DNA of 64,000 nucleotides from Alysiella filiformis (GTDB lineage Bacteria > Pseudomonadota > Gammaproteobacteria > Burkholderiales > Neisseriaceae), in contig NZ_CP059564.1 in NCBI RefSeq assembly GCF_014054525.1, positions 568,357 through 632,356 of the forward strand. Reading direction: 5' to 3'. The translations under genes were made by a program, and so were the position numbers. Each line of letters begins with the position of its first letter. Position 1 is the stretch's first letter. The notes below the pieces were generated by a model that searched no databases, was not told the DNA's origin, and saw nothing but the letters and a program-made list of their open reading frames with translations. Below, piece after piece: positions 25,946 to 34,698 of this stretch.

Positions 25946-27904
25946 TCATTCGCCATGAAAATGGTCGTAAATTTTCCGTGCCAAATCCATGCTGATGCCA
26001 TCGGTTTGCGCCAAATCGTCCACGCTGGCTGCCTGAACGCCACGCAATCCCCCAAATTTCAACAACAATGCCGCTTTGCGTTTCGCGCCCACCCCTGCAA
26101 TGTCTTGCAATGATGAGGTGATGCGCGTTTTGTCGCGCTTGGCTCTCATGCCTGTGATGGCGAAACGGTGGCTTTCATCGCGTATGGTTTGCAATAAATG
26201 CAGGGCAGGGCTGTTTTCAGGCAACCTGAACATCGCCCAATCTTGCCCTCTCCCTAGCCCTCTCCCACAGGGAGAGGGAATGGGGTCGTTGGCAAATTCA
26301 TCAAATGCGCCAAACACTTCGCTCCCTCTCCCCGTGGGAGAGGGTTGGGGAGAGGGTAAACCAAACGGCAAAATCAATTCTTCCAATCCCGCTTTGCGTT
26401 CCACGCCTTTGGCTATGCCCACAATCGGCATTTGCAAACCCAATTCTGCCCACACTTGCAAAGCCATGTTCACTTGCCCTTTGCCGCCGTCTATCAGCAC
26501 CACATCGGGAAAACGCACCGTTTCGCCCTGCGCGGCTGCCTGAACCATTTTGCCATAACGCCGCGTCAGCACTTCGCGCATGGCGGCGTAATCGTCTCCT
26601 GCTTTGGCGGTGGCGATGTTGTAGCGGCGATATTGTTTGGGCTGCATGGCAAAATCATCGTACACCACGCAACTTGCCATGGTAGCCTCGCCCTGCGTGT
26701 GGCTGATGTCAAAGCATTCCAAACGGTGCAACTCGTTTTCAGGCAGCCCCAAAATGTGTGCCAAATCCGCAACACGCTGTTTTTGATTGCCATTTTGGAG
26801 CTGGTGTTGCGACAAAGCCAGTTGCGCGTTGCGTGTGGCATTGTCCAGCCACACTTTGCGTTCGCCGCGTTCGGGTTGGACGATGGCGATTTTCTTGCCA
26901 TGTTCCGCATTCAACGCGGTGTGTAGGCTTTCAGGCAGCCTGAAATTCACAATCAACACATCGGGCTTGTTTTTGCCCAAATAATGTTGTGCAACAAAGG
27001 CTTGGGCATAATCATCAATTTGCGGATTCGGGTCGTGGCGCGTATCGGGAAAGAAATTTTTGTCGCCAACATGTCGCCCACCGCGCACGCTCGCCCAATG
27101 CACACACACCCGCCCTTGTTCTACACAAATCACAATAATATCAATATCTTGTTGATTATTGGACGTGTGGCTGTCAATAAATTGCTTGGCTTGCACCACG
27201 CTCAAAGCCTGAATTTGGTCGCGCCATTTTGCCGCCTGCTCAAAATCCAAGTTTTCGGCGGCTTGTAACATATTCTGTTCCCAAGTCTTTAATAAATCAG
27301 CCGTTTTGCCATTTAGAAAGTCGGTGGCAGCCTGAACGCTTTGCGCGTAATCCGCCCCATCAATCGCCCCCACGCAAGGCGCAGAACAACGCTTGATTTG
27401 GTGGAGCAAGCACGCACGGTCGCGGTGGGCAAACACGCTGTCTTCACAAGTCCTTAATTGGAAAACTTTTTGCAAAATTTCCATGCTGTCGCGCACCGCG
27501 TAGCCGTTGGGATAAGGACCAAAAAAACGATGTGGCTTTTTCGGCGTGCCGCGAAAATACGCCAAACGCGGAAAATCGTGTCCGCTCAACATCAAATAGG
27601 GGTAAGATTTATCGTCCCGAAACAAAATATTGTATTTTGGATTCAAAGACTTAATCAGATTGTTTTCCAAAATCAAGGCTTCTGCCTCGCTGTTGGTCAG
27701 CGTGATTTCCACTTTGGCAACCTGTTTCAACATCAACTGAATGCGTGGCGAATGGTCGTTTTTTTGGAAATAGCTGGACACGCGGCGTTTCAAATTCACC
27801 GCCTTGCCAACGTAAAGCACGGTATCGTCAGCCGACATCATGCGGTACACACCAGCCGATGTGGGCAAGGTTTTCAGAAAAACATCAAGATTAAATGCAG
27901 ACAT
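25946..27904 (-). CDS. uvrC: Excinuclease ABC subunit C with in-frame repeat insertion
   Basis: From ATG 27904 (MSAFNLDVFLKTLPTSAGVY) the product is 652 residues, about 40 longer than usual. In order: GIY-YIG nuclease domain (about 15-95), Cys-rich region, UVR motif (FEQAAKWRDQI), RNase H-like nuclease (LECFDISHTQGE, VLIDGGKGQ) and helix-hairpin-helix tail (IAGVGAKRKAALL). The extra length is mainly a 37-codon piece of repeat DNA (26246-26356) just before the conserved SPALHLLQTIRDESHRFAI. Translated uptake sequences (FRLPES, FRLPEN) are also present. UvrC makes both incisions in nucleotide excision repair. An uptake sequence abuts the start codon, leaving no clear ribosome binding site. Confidence 0.95.
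   Translation of the reverse strand: MSAFNLDVFLKTLPTSAGVYRMMSADDTVLYVGKAVNLKRRVSSYFQKNDHSPRIQLMLKQVAKVEITLTNSEAEALILENNLIKSLNPKYNILFRDDKSYPYLMLSGHDFPRLAYFRGTPKKPHRFFGPYPNGYAVRDSMEILQKVFQLRTCEDSVFAHRDRACLLHQIKRCSAPCVGAIDGADYAQSVQAATDFLNGKTADLLKTWEQNMLQAAENLDFEQAAKWRDQIQALSVVQAKQFIDSHTSNNQQDIDIIVICVEQGRVCVHWASVRGGRHVGDKNFFPDTRHDPNPQIDDYAQAFVAQHYLGKNKPDVLIVNFRLPESLHTALNAEHGKKIAIVQPERGERKVWLDNATRNAQLALSQHQLQNGNQKQRVADLAHILGLPENELHRLECFDISHTQGEATMASCVVYDDFAMQPKQYRRYNIATAKAGDDYAAMREVLTRRYGKMVQAAAQGETVRFPDVVLIDGGKGQVNMALQVWAELGLQMPIVGIAKGVERKAGLEELILPFGLPSPQPSPTGRGSEVFGAFDEFANDPIPSPCGRGLGRGQDWAMFRLPENSPALHLLQTIRDESHRFAITGMRAKRDKTRITSSLQDIAGVGAKRKAALLLKFGGLRGVQAASVDDLAQTDGISMDLARKIYDHFHGE
26216..26356. 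repeat. CCCTCTCC repeat, copy 6, inside uvrC
   Basis: A variant uptake sequence (TTCAGGCAACCTGAA, 26216-26230) precedes the arms CCCTCTCCCTAGCCCTCTCC (from 26246) and CCCTCTCCCCGTGGGAGAGG ending at 26356. The core is 111 bases, an exact multiple of three, and reads without a stop on the minus strand, giving proline-, serine- and glycine-rich peptides (LPSPQPSPTGRG and IPSPCGRGLGRG). Confidence 0.85.
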
Positions 27905-27976
27905 TTCAGGCAGCCTGAATGGTTGAACAAAGGGGCGAATTATCGCATTTTTGCGCTTTTCAGGCAGCCAGAACAC

Positions 27977-28020
27977 AAAAAAGCAGCCTGAAAAACCGAA
28001 AAATCCGTTTTTCAGGCTGC
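27977..28020 (-). terminator. Terminator of pilC built from inverted uptake sequences
   Basis: On the minus strand GCAGCCTGAAAAAC pairs perfectly with GTTTTTCAGGCTGC around a 9-base loop and is followed by six T. The two arms are a pair of opposed uptake sequences, a known terminator arrangement in Neisseria. Confidence 0.85.
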
Positions 28021-28038
28021 CTGTTTCACATCAAGCGA

Positions 28039-31000
28039 TTAGAAGATTTCGCGCCAGCTAATGCGGCGAACACCCGCGTCCACGTCCAACATTGCCAAAA
28101 TAATCAAACGAGATCTGTCGCCGTCATTCAAATAAACGGCAGGTGTGTTGCCATTACCCGCATTAAAGGTCAAAGATGTACCCAAAGAAGTGTTTACGCC
28201 CAAGGCTTCAACCATGCCCACATTGTTGGCATCGTTTTTGTCCACTTTACCATCGGCATTGGTGTCCACCAAAGGTTTGGGGAAACGACCGCCATTGCGT
28301 ACATCAACCTGAACCAGACCCGAGTTGGCAGCACGCACACACAACGCACCAATTTCAGTGGTTGCGCGTGAGAACATGAATTGCGCCACTTGGCGTTGGC
28401 GAATCAGGCTGTCTGCTGAAATATTGGTGCCTTCCAGCAATTTCAAACGCCAACCACGGTGTGTTTCATTGATTGGGTTTTCCGTTACCGAATAAACCGC
28501 CATTTCAGCAGGATTCAAACTGGTTTCAGAAGTCACATTGGTTGTGATTTCTTGGTGCAACAGCGTGTTTTCATCATCAGGAATCGCCTCTGTTTTGCCA
28601 TCGGCAATCAAACCATAAGCATAGTTTTGTTGTTTGGAATTCAAGTCTTTTTCAGAGAAATAACGACCTGTACCCACAATCACCATCAACTTGCTGTTGA
28701 CCATTTCCGCATAAGGCGCACCTGTAATCGGTTTGACATCACGCGTGGGTTTGAACAAAGCACCATCGTTGTCGCCACCTGTGTAGCGTTTCAATGCAAA
28801 TGGCGCATTGCCACTGGTGGTGCTGTCCATTTGCCACACTTTGCCTTCCAAGTCGCCCACAAAGATTTTGTCGCCAATGCCGTCTTTGTCGCCATCGTAA
28901 ACAAAGGGCGCACCCACACCTGCTTTACCCAAGCGGATTTTCCAGTAGTTGGTGTTTTCGCTCCAAGCCACATTAGCAGGTTTGTTGATGTCCAAAATGA
29001 ACATATGACCTTCATCTTTAGGATTGTTGTAGCCACTGCTCACAACCGCATACAACTTGCCATTTTTGCCTTTGGTAATCACAGGTTTGGCAGTGGTCAA
29101 GCCCAATGCAGCGTCATCTTTATCCGAAAACTCCCACATCAGATTTTGTGTGCTGGGGTTGCTGATGTTGCTCACATTTAAAGCATAAACCGCTTTACCG
29201 CCACGACCTGTTGTGCCAATCAAAATGGTTTGTACATCAGTGTGGTTGCTCAAACACACATCTTGAATCACGGGCGAGCCATCATTCAGGTATTGGTGTT
29301 GGAAACCATTTGAGGCAAATGCAGGTTGTTTTTCCAAAGCAGTACCTGCCATGTATGCCATCACTTCGCTGCCTGAGGTGTCAAAAATGTGCAACAAACC
29401 ATCGTTGGCCGCCGCCGCATAATAGGTTGGGCGTGATTTGGCAGTGGTGTCCAAATTACAGCCTGCAACCGCTTTGGCAGGCAAAATGGGGCTGGCAGTG
29501 GAGTTAATTACCGTACCTTGCAGACTTTCGCGTTTGCGCAATAAACTCTCTTCCAAACGGCTGCTACCCAAAATGTATTCCACTAATTGCGTGTTGGAAA
29601 CACCTTTGGGCATGGTAATGCCATTGAAAATGTTATTGGCATTGCTTGTGTTAAAGTCATAAGCCGTATTGCCTTTAAATGTGAACATTTTGCGTGCGGC
29701 AAAATTGCTTTCCCCATGGTATTGGGTGGTCAGTTCGGTGCCAGTGCGTTTAAATTCAGCCAATTTAAAGTTGTGCTGTGTGGCGTCCCAAGATGGGCGA
29801 TACATCACTACGTCGCCTGCCAATTTCGCAAAGTCATAAGTGGATTGCAACAGGTAGTTTACGCCTTCGGCACGCAAGTCCAAAATTTCACCAGCACCAA
29901 TAGATAAACCTGTGGCTGCCTGTGATGGGTTGTTCGATTTGTCGCCTGCTTCCATGGCTTTGTTCAAGGCTTCAACCATGGCAGCAGGTTTGTTTGCAAT
30001 CGCAAAGTTGCGTGGTACGCCTTTAAAGGCATCAATACTGGTGCGGCCTGGTTTGTCGTCTGTCCACGAGTTGCGTGCGGTTGGCAGGATTTTGTCGTTC
30101 ACATCGGTTTTGGTAACCAACTCTGCCACTTTATCATCTTTATTAATTTCAAAGCCACCGTATTTGGCTGCCAAGTAGTAGGCGTTTCTCATGGGGCTGG
30201 CTTTATAGTCCCCCCCTTCTACAACATCAATGATGAAATTGTTGCCATTGATGGGGCGTTTATCAGTGTAGGGCAAATCGGGGCGAATGTTGTTGGTGCG
30301 TGCCCAATATGCCAAGCCTGCCATGTATCCAGGTGATTCAGACGAACCAATATTGGCATTAACACCCACTCCATTCAAATCTTCTTCATTTTGATATATG
30401 CGTGAAGTGTAGTTTTGTACGGTGCTTAAATCATTACCTTCCATGTCTTTATCATGGTGGGTATTGGTATCGCCAATCAGAATAATGCTGTTGGCATGGC
30501 AGTGTTGTTGTACTTTGGGGATACCGCGTTTATAGGGGTCGTCCCAATTGTAAATCACGGGGAAACCGTCTTTTGCTTCGGCGGTAACTTGGTCACTGGG
30601 CAACTTGTAAACACCAGAAGACGCCACATTGGTGGTACCGCGCAAATAAGCCAAAGCGGTGTTGTACAATTCACCAGCAGGGTCGTATTCTTTATAGCCA
30701 GAGGCATCACCAAATTGGTTCAAATAGTTGATGGTACCACTGCGTTTTACGTCACTTTGGTCTGCATCGGTTTTATCGGGGTTGATGTTTAATTGTCCTG
30801 TATCGGTTCGCCATTCGCTACCGTATGTGGCACCTTCAAAAGTGTCGCCATTTGCCGATTCTTGTTCATCGTTGAGCAACCATTTCATGCGACTGCGCAA
30901 TACACCACCATTAACATTATTGTTTGCAATATTCAGGTAGCCAAAGGTGGCAAAGCGCATTTTGTTTTTAACGGTATATTCTTGTAACAGCCCTTCAGGT

Positions 31001-32370
31001 TTGTAATTATTGCCGTATTTTTTGCAATTCGCTTCTAATGGTAAGCCACCTGTTGGATCGCACACTTTAATGACCACATTTAGGCGTTTTTCCCATTTTT
31101 GTGCTGCTGCTTTGTGTTTAGCGTCAACCGATTTGGGATCCAATACTGCATAATATTGGGATGTTCCCACAGCATATGGGTTATTAAAATTTGTAGAATG
31201 GTATTCTTTTATATTTTTTCTGATATGGTCGGGAAGATTGTTGTATTTGGCACCCATTGTGATTTTGCGGACAATGTGCAAATAAAAACCGTCATTAAAA
31301 AAATGCAGGCTGCCATCGGCAAATCGGTCGTACTCACCTGCCAAGCTCCATTGTGCTTGTTTTAATGTTTGTTGGGGGATAACAACTGGGTCTTTTTGGA
31401 ATTTGACAACATTATTGCTATCCGTAATTAAATTTCCCTGTGCGTCTCGCTCATAATCATAAAATTGCAGACGTCCGACATGTAGTATGGGATCGCGACC
31501 ATATCCTGTACGATAAAACCCTCTGCGGCGCGGTTCACCAAAACTTTGGGAATTTGTATTTGCGTCATTAGTGGCAAGTATTTGATTTTTATCACTTGTT
31601 TCGTAGTATGAAAAGTCTTTACCTTCAATGGCATCTGCACCCATTACATCAATAAAATAGTGGGGCAGTAAGCGGCGTAGGGTCGCATCGGTTTTGAGTT
31701 CTTTTGCTTTGAAAGTATCGAGTAAACGATCACTAATCCTAAAACCGCCTTGTGAGTTTTGACCATATTGAATGTTGGCACGGCGCAAGAATGTGTCGGT
31801 GGCGGTGTCACCGTTTTCATAGCCAGACACATTGTTGGCATCACCACGTTGCACGCCTTTTGCGCGGTTGCCCCCTGTCATGGTGCTGCGGAAGATGTCA
31901 ATTGCTGTCATGGTCATGTAGTTGAGCATGTTGCCACTGAATTCTTCTTTATCGCCACCCGTGTTACACAAGCCATATAAGCCATTTTCGTTTTGGGCTA
32001 CGCTGTTGGGATAAAAATACCCATTATCATGACCTTCTTGATAATTGTCGCCTACGGAAACGTGGTTGTATTTATAGCATTTTGTGTTGTCAAAATAGCC
32101 TAAATATTGTTGGGTGAGTGGCGAGCTGTTGGCTGCATTGGAGGCGGAAAGCAGGTTGGTGTCGGAATAGGCTGCACCTGCGGTGGGGTATTCCACCGAC
32201 AATGCCAAGGCAATGTGGGGCGCAAATTTGGCTGCCACACCCACCAAGGGAATGGAGCTGAATTCGGTGTTGTTGGCTGCCTGTGTGAGCGGCATGATGA
32301 GCATGAGCGATGCCGCCAATGCGTGTAAACGCATGGGCTGCTTGGTGGTTTTTTTCTTGATTTTTGACAT
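28039..32370 (-). CDS. pilC: PilC/PilY1-family type IV pilus tip protein
   Basis: From ATG 32370 (MSKIKKKTTKQPMRLHALAA) the product is 1443 residues with a signal peptide ending near LTQAA; AAAGGATAG is the ribosome binding site. The N-terminal third has the family segment FSGNMLNYMTMTAIDIFRST. The C-terminal half is the PilC beta-propeller, with AAANDGLLHIFD, GRGGKAVYALNV and two calcium-binding-type loops (DGDKDGIGD and DTNADGKVDKND). Such proteins support pilus assembly, twitching and adhesion, and in naturally competent relatives also DNA uptake. It is longer than the roughly 1000-1150 residues usual for PilC and PilY1; the excess is in the N-terminal half. A run of seven G in the coding strand lies at 30210-30216. 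Confidence 0.92.
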   Translation of the reverse strand: MSKIKKKTTKQPMRLHALAASLMLIMPLTQAANNTEFSSIPLVGVAAKFAPHIALALSVEYPTAGAAYSDTNLLSASNAANSSPLTQQYLGYFDNTKCYKYNHVSVGDNYQEGHDNGYFYPNSVAQNENGLYGLCNTGGDKEEFSGNMLNYMTMTAIDIFRSTMTGGNRAKGVQRGDANNVSGYENGDTATDTFLRRANIQYGQNSQGGFRISDRLLDTFKAKELKTDATLRRLLPHYFIDVMGADAIEGKDFSYYETSDKNQILATNDANTNSQSFGEPRRRGFYRTGYGRDPILHVGRLQFYDYERDAQGNLITDSNNVVKFQKDPVVIPQQTLKQAQWSLAGEYDRFADGSLHFFNDGFYLHIVRKITMGAKYNNLPDHIRKNIKEYHSTNFNNPYAVGTSQYYAVLDPKSVDAKHKAAAQKWEKRLNVVIKVCDPTGGLPLEANCKKYGNNYKPEGLLQEYTVKNKMRFATFGYLNIANNNVNGGVLRSRMKWLLNDEQESANGDTFEGATYGSEWRTDTGQLNINPDKTDADQSDVKRSGTINYLNQFGDASGYKEYDPAGELYNTALAYLRGTTNVASSGVYKLPSDQVTAEAKDGFPVIYNWDDPYKRGIPKVQQHCHANSIILIGDTNTHHDKDMEGNDLSTVQNYTSRIYQNEEDLNGVGVNANIGSSESPGYMAGLAYWARTNNIRPDLPYTDKRPINGNNFIIDVVEGGDYKASPMRNAYYLAAKYGGFEINKDDKVAELVTKTDVNDKILPTARNSWTDDKPGRTSIDAFKGVPRNFAIANKPAAMVEALNKAMEAGDKSNNPSQAATGLSIGAGEILDLRAEGVNYLLQSTYDFAKLAGDVVMYRPSWDATQHNFKLAEFKRTGTELTTQYHGESNFAARKMFTFKGNTAYDFNTSNANNIFNGITMPKGVSNTQLVEYILGSSRLEESLLRKRESLQGTVINSTASPILPAKAVAGCNLDTTAKSRPTYYAAAANDGLLHIFDTSGSEVMAYMAGTALEKQPAFASNGFQHQYLNDGSPVIQDVCLSNHTDVQTILIGTTGRGGKAVYALNVSNISNPSTQNLMWEFSDKDDAALGLTTAKPVITKGKNGKLYAVVSSGYNNPKDEGHMFILDINKPANVAWSENTNYWKIRLGKAGVGAPFVYDGDKDGIGDKIFVGDLEGKVWQMDSTTSGNAPFALKRYTGGDNDGALFKPTRDVKPITGAPYAEMVNSKLMVIVGTGRYFSEKDLNSKQQNYAYGLIADGKTEAIPDDENTLLHQEITTNVTSETSLNPAEMAVYSVTENPINETHRGWRLKLLEGTNISADSLIRQRQVAQFMFSRATTEIGALCVRAANSGLVQVDVRNGGRFPKPLVDTNADGKVDKNDANNVGMVEALGVNTSLGTSLTFNAGNGNTPAVYLNDGDRSRLIILAMLDVDAGVRRISWREIF

Positions 32371-32649
32371 GAGTCTATCCTTTTCGTGGCTTATTCTTGA
32401 AATGGCACAACTTGTGCAAATTATAATCCATTTTGCAGGCTGCCTGAAAATGTGCTTGGGGGTTTTGTTTGATTTTTGCAAACAATGGGGTGCTTTGTGG
32501 GGCTTTTTTTACTTATGCTTTCGTGTTTTTACGCAAATTAGCAAATGTTTTTGATTTTGCGCGATTTTGGTGTTGTTTGACAAGCAATTTTTGTGCCACA
32601 AATGGGCAGATTGGGCAGCGCAGCATGGCATAAAAATGCTGCCTGAAAC
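32371..32649. other. Upstream region of pilC
   Basis: The 321-base gap between pilC and the tRNA holds the pilC promoter and operator-like palindrome (32405-32425), one uptake sequence near 32433-32449, and AT-rich DNA with no further gene that I can support. Confidence 0.6.
32405..32425 (-). promoter_or_regulatory. pilC promoter with operator-like palindrome
   Basis: On the minus strand a perfect TATAAT (32425 to 32420) lies 50 bases before the pilC start. The perfect palindrome GCACAACTTGTGC (32405-32417) covers the expected transcription start, as a repressor site would. The -35 position (TTCAGG) is part of an uptake sequence and matches poorly. Confidence 0.5.
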
Positions 32650-32678
32650 TTGCTTTGCGCCACAAATGTGTTTACAAT
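32650..32678 (+). promoter_or_regulatory. Promoter of tRNA-Ser
   Basis: TTGCTT and TACAAT are 17 bases apart, placing the start of transcription about 7 bases before the tRNA 5' end. A GC-rich stretch after the -10 (GCGC) could be a stringent discriminator. Confidence 0.7.
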
Positions 32679-32691
32679 GCGCTTTTTCCAC

Positions 32692-32783
32692 AGAGAGGTG
32701 GATGAGTGGTTTAAGTCGCACGCCTGGAAAGCGTGTATACGTGAATAGCGTATCGAGGGTTCGAATCCCTTCCTCTCTGCCAG
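32692..32783 (+). tRNA. tRNA-Ser (GGA)
   Basis: The 92-base gene folds as a class II tRNA: acceptor AGAGAGG with CCTCTCT, anticodon stem CACGC/GCGTG with loop CTGGAAA (anticodon GGA, reading UCC and UCU), a long variable arm, T arm GAGGG-TTCGAAT-CCCTT, discriminator G and an encoded CCA. The long variable arm is typical of serine tRNAs. Confidence 0.96.
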
Positions 32784-32829
32784 TTTTGATGACGCGCTTT
32801 GTTCGGTTGAGCAAGGCGCGTTTTGTGTT

Positions 32830-33756
32830 TCAGGCTGCCTGAAAATGCACGATTTGTGTTTCGTCTATTTGCACGGCAATGTGCTGATTTGGGGGGGCTT
32901 GGTCGCTCAATGTGCTGATTTCGCCCCAAATGGGGTGTTGCAACACCAGCAGCCAGCCGTGGGGCTGACGTGCGCTTTGAATCAGGGTGCAGGGTTCGCC
33001 TTGACCCAAATGTATGGCGGTGGGCGGCACATAATGGGTGTCGCGCACGTTCAGGCAGCCGAGCAAACGTGCTGCTGCCGCATTGATGGGTTGGGCGCAC
33101 AGGGCTTGGGGTGTGCCGTGTTGAATCAGGCTGCCTGAATGCAGCAGGGCGATTTGGTCTGCCATCAAGCAGGCTTCGGCAGGGTCGTGGCTGACCAGCA
33201 CGGCGGGAATGTGGCGTTGTTTGACCAACTGGCGGATTTGCTGTTGCAACTGTTGGCGCAAGTGGGTGTCTAGGCTGGAAAAGGGTTCGTCCAGCAACAG
33301 CACTTTGGGTTCAACCACCAAAGCGCGGGCAAGGGCAACGCGCTGCTGTTCGCCACCCGACAGTTGGTTGATGGTGCGTTCGGCGTGGTTGTGCAAGCCG
33401 ACTTCGGCAAGTCTGTTTTCAGCCAGCGTGCGGGCTTGTTGGGCTGGCACACCGCGCATTTTTAAGCCAAACGCCACGTTTTGCCACACATTCAAATGCG
33501 GCAACAGGGCAAAATCTTGAAACATCATGGCGATTTCGCGGCGTTCGGGGGGGGTGTGGGTGTGGCGGATTTGGTTGATGAACACATCGCCCGAATCGGC
33601 TGACACCAAACCTGCGATTACATTCAATAAAGTGGATTTGCCGCTACCGCTTTTGCCCAAAATCGCCAATAATTCGCCTTGTTGTACGGTCAAATTGATG
33701 TTGTGGCACACGGTGTGTTGGCGGTAGGTTTTGTGGATATGGTGGAGTTGCAACAT
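32830..33756 (-). CDS. ABC transporter ATP-binding protein (FbpC/CysA-like)
   Basis: From ATG 33756 (MLQLHHIHKTYRQHT) the product is 308 residues; the longer frame upstream runs through repeat DNA. Walker A GKSGSGKST (about 35-43), Q-loop MMFQDFALLPH, signature LSGGEQQRVALARAL, Walker B VLLLDEPFSSLD and the switch His in VSHDP are all present, so it should hydrolyse ATP. The C-terminal 80 residues look like the regulatory OB domain of iron, sulphate or polyamine importers. No permease or binding protein is adjacent. A run of eight G:C pairs lies at 33547-33554. The C-terminal FQAA and stop come from an uptake sequence. Confidence 0.88.
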   Translation of the reverse strand: MLQLHHIHKTYRQHTVCHNINLTVQQGELLAILGKSGSGKSTLLNVIAGLVSADSGDVFINQIRHTHTPPERREIAMMFQDFALLPHLNVWQNVAFGLKMRGVPAQQARTLAENRLAEVGLHNHAERTINQLSGGEQQRVALARALVVEPKVLLLDEPFSSLDTHLRQQLQQQIRQLVKQRHIPAVLVSHDPAEACLMADQIALLHSGSLIQHGTPQALCAQPINAAAARLLGCLNVRDTHYVPPTAIHLGQGEPCTLIQSARQPHGWLLVLQHPIWGEISTLSDQAPPNQHIAVQIDETQIVHFQAA

Positions 33757-33801
33757 GATTTTTGTGGCACGATTGAAATGTTGCCATGATGTTAAACGAT
33801 T

Positions 33802-33910
33802 TTCAGGCTGCCTTACAATGCGCGACAAAAATTGTATGGCTGCCTGAAATCTGTTCCCTCCCCCTTGCATAGGGGGAAGTTTGTGGCAACATCAAAAATG
33901 GCTGCCTGAA
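33802..33910. repeat. Uptake-sequence-bracketed repeat, copy 7
   Basis: TTTCAGGCTGCCTTAC and GCGACAAAAATTGTAT lead into GGCTGCCTGAAATCTGTTCC and CTCCCCCTTGCATAGGGGGA; a TGGCAACATCAAAAATGGCT block with GCCTGAA closes it. The right end matches copy 8. It lies in the divergent space between the ABC ATPase and the CbiM-like gene. Confidence 0.7.
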
Positions 33911-33952
33911 AAACATTTTTTACACAACAATGCTGCCTGAAAGGGGCAAATC

Positions 33953-34636
33953 GTGATTTTTTCATCGGATTGGTTTCATCAATACGCCATGATGTTGGCG
34001 TGGGTGCTGTATGTGCCTGTGGCGATGTGGTGTGCCACGCGCAGCCCCACCCCCACCGCACAACAACTGGCGGTGGCTGGCACATTGAGCGCGTTTTTGT
34101 GGTTGCTCAATGTGCAGGTGGAGGCAGGGCAACTATCGGGCATGGTTTACCATTTGCTCGGTTTGAATTTGGCAACTTTGATGTTGGGTGCGCCCCATGC
34201 GTTTTTATTGGGCAGCGCGTGGGTGCTGGCATGGGGTTGGGCGCGACACGGTGGCGATTTTGTGGCGGTGTTTGCGCTCAATGCGTGGGCGGTGGCATTG
34301 CCATCGTGCCTCATCAACGCCTTGGGCAGACGCTGGGCATTGGCAAAATTGCCCAAACAGGTGTTTGTGTACATTTTCATCAACGGCTTTTTGTCGGGCG
34401 CATTGAGCATGATGGCAACGGGCGTGATTGTGGCAAGTTTATTGCATGGTGCGGGGGTGTTTTCAGGCAGCGTGGCGTGGGGTTCGGCATTTCCCGTGTT
34501 TTTTCTGCTGACTTGGGGTGAAGCGTTTTTGAGTGGGATTGCGGCGGCGGTGTGCGTGGCTTTCAAGCCCGAATTGTTGGGGACTTTTGACGACAAAATT
34601 TATTTGGCAAAAAAAGCCAATCAAATTTGGCGATGA
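33953..34636 (+). CDS. CbiM-like energy-coupling-factor permease
   Basis: The product is 227 residues starting with GTG 33953 (AAGGGG lies 6 bases upstream). Six or seven hydrophobic segments and the motifs YHLLGLNLATLMLGAP and VFVYIFINGFLSGAL fit the PF01891 group found as single genes in Neisseriaceae. True CbiM proteins start MHI, with metal-binding residues at the N-terminus; those are missing (MIFSSDWFHQY), so cobalt transport cannot be inferred. No CbiN, CbiQ or CbiO gene is nearby. The role is unknown. Confidence 0.7.
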   Translation: MIFSSDWFHQYAMMLAWVLYVPVAMWCATRSPTPTAQQLAVAGTLSAFLWLLNVQVEAGQLSGMVYHLLGLNLATLMLGAPHAFLLGSAWVLAWGWARHGGDFVAVFALNAWAVALPSCLINALGRRWALAKLPKQVFVYIFINGFLSGALSMMATGVIVASLLHGAGVFSGSVAWGSAFPVFFLLTWGEAFLSGIAAAVCVAFKPELLGTFDDKIYLAKKANQIWR

Positions 34637-34698
34637 AATTCAGGCTGCCTGAAACGTGTTTTCCCACATTTTCAGGCAGCCTGAATTTTACCGCACCA

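Noticed and set aside
32567-32842. A 91-codon plus-strand frame running over the tRNA
   Set aside because: It passes through the tRNA-Ser gene and ends in an uptake sequence; there is no coding signal.
33953-34636. Cobalt transporter component CbiM
   Set aside because: The metal-binding N-terminal Met-His is missing and no other cobalt transport or cobalamin gene is nearby; only the family-level call is kept.
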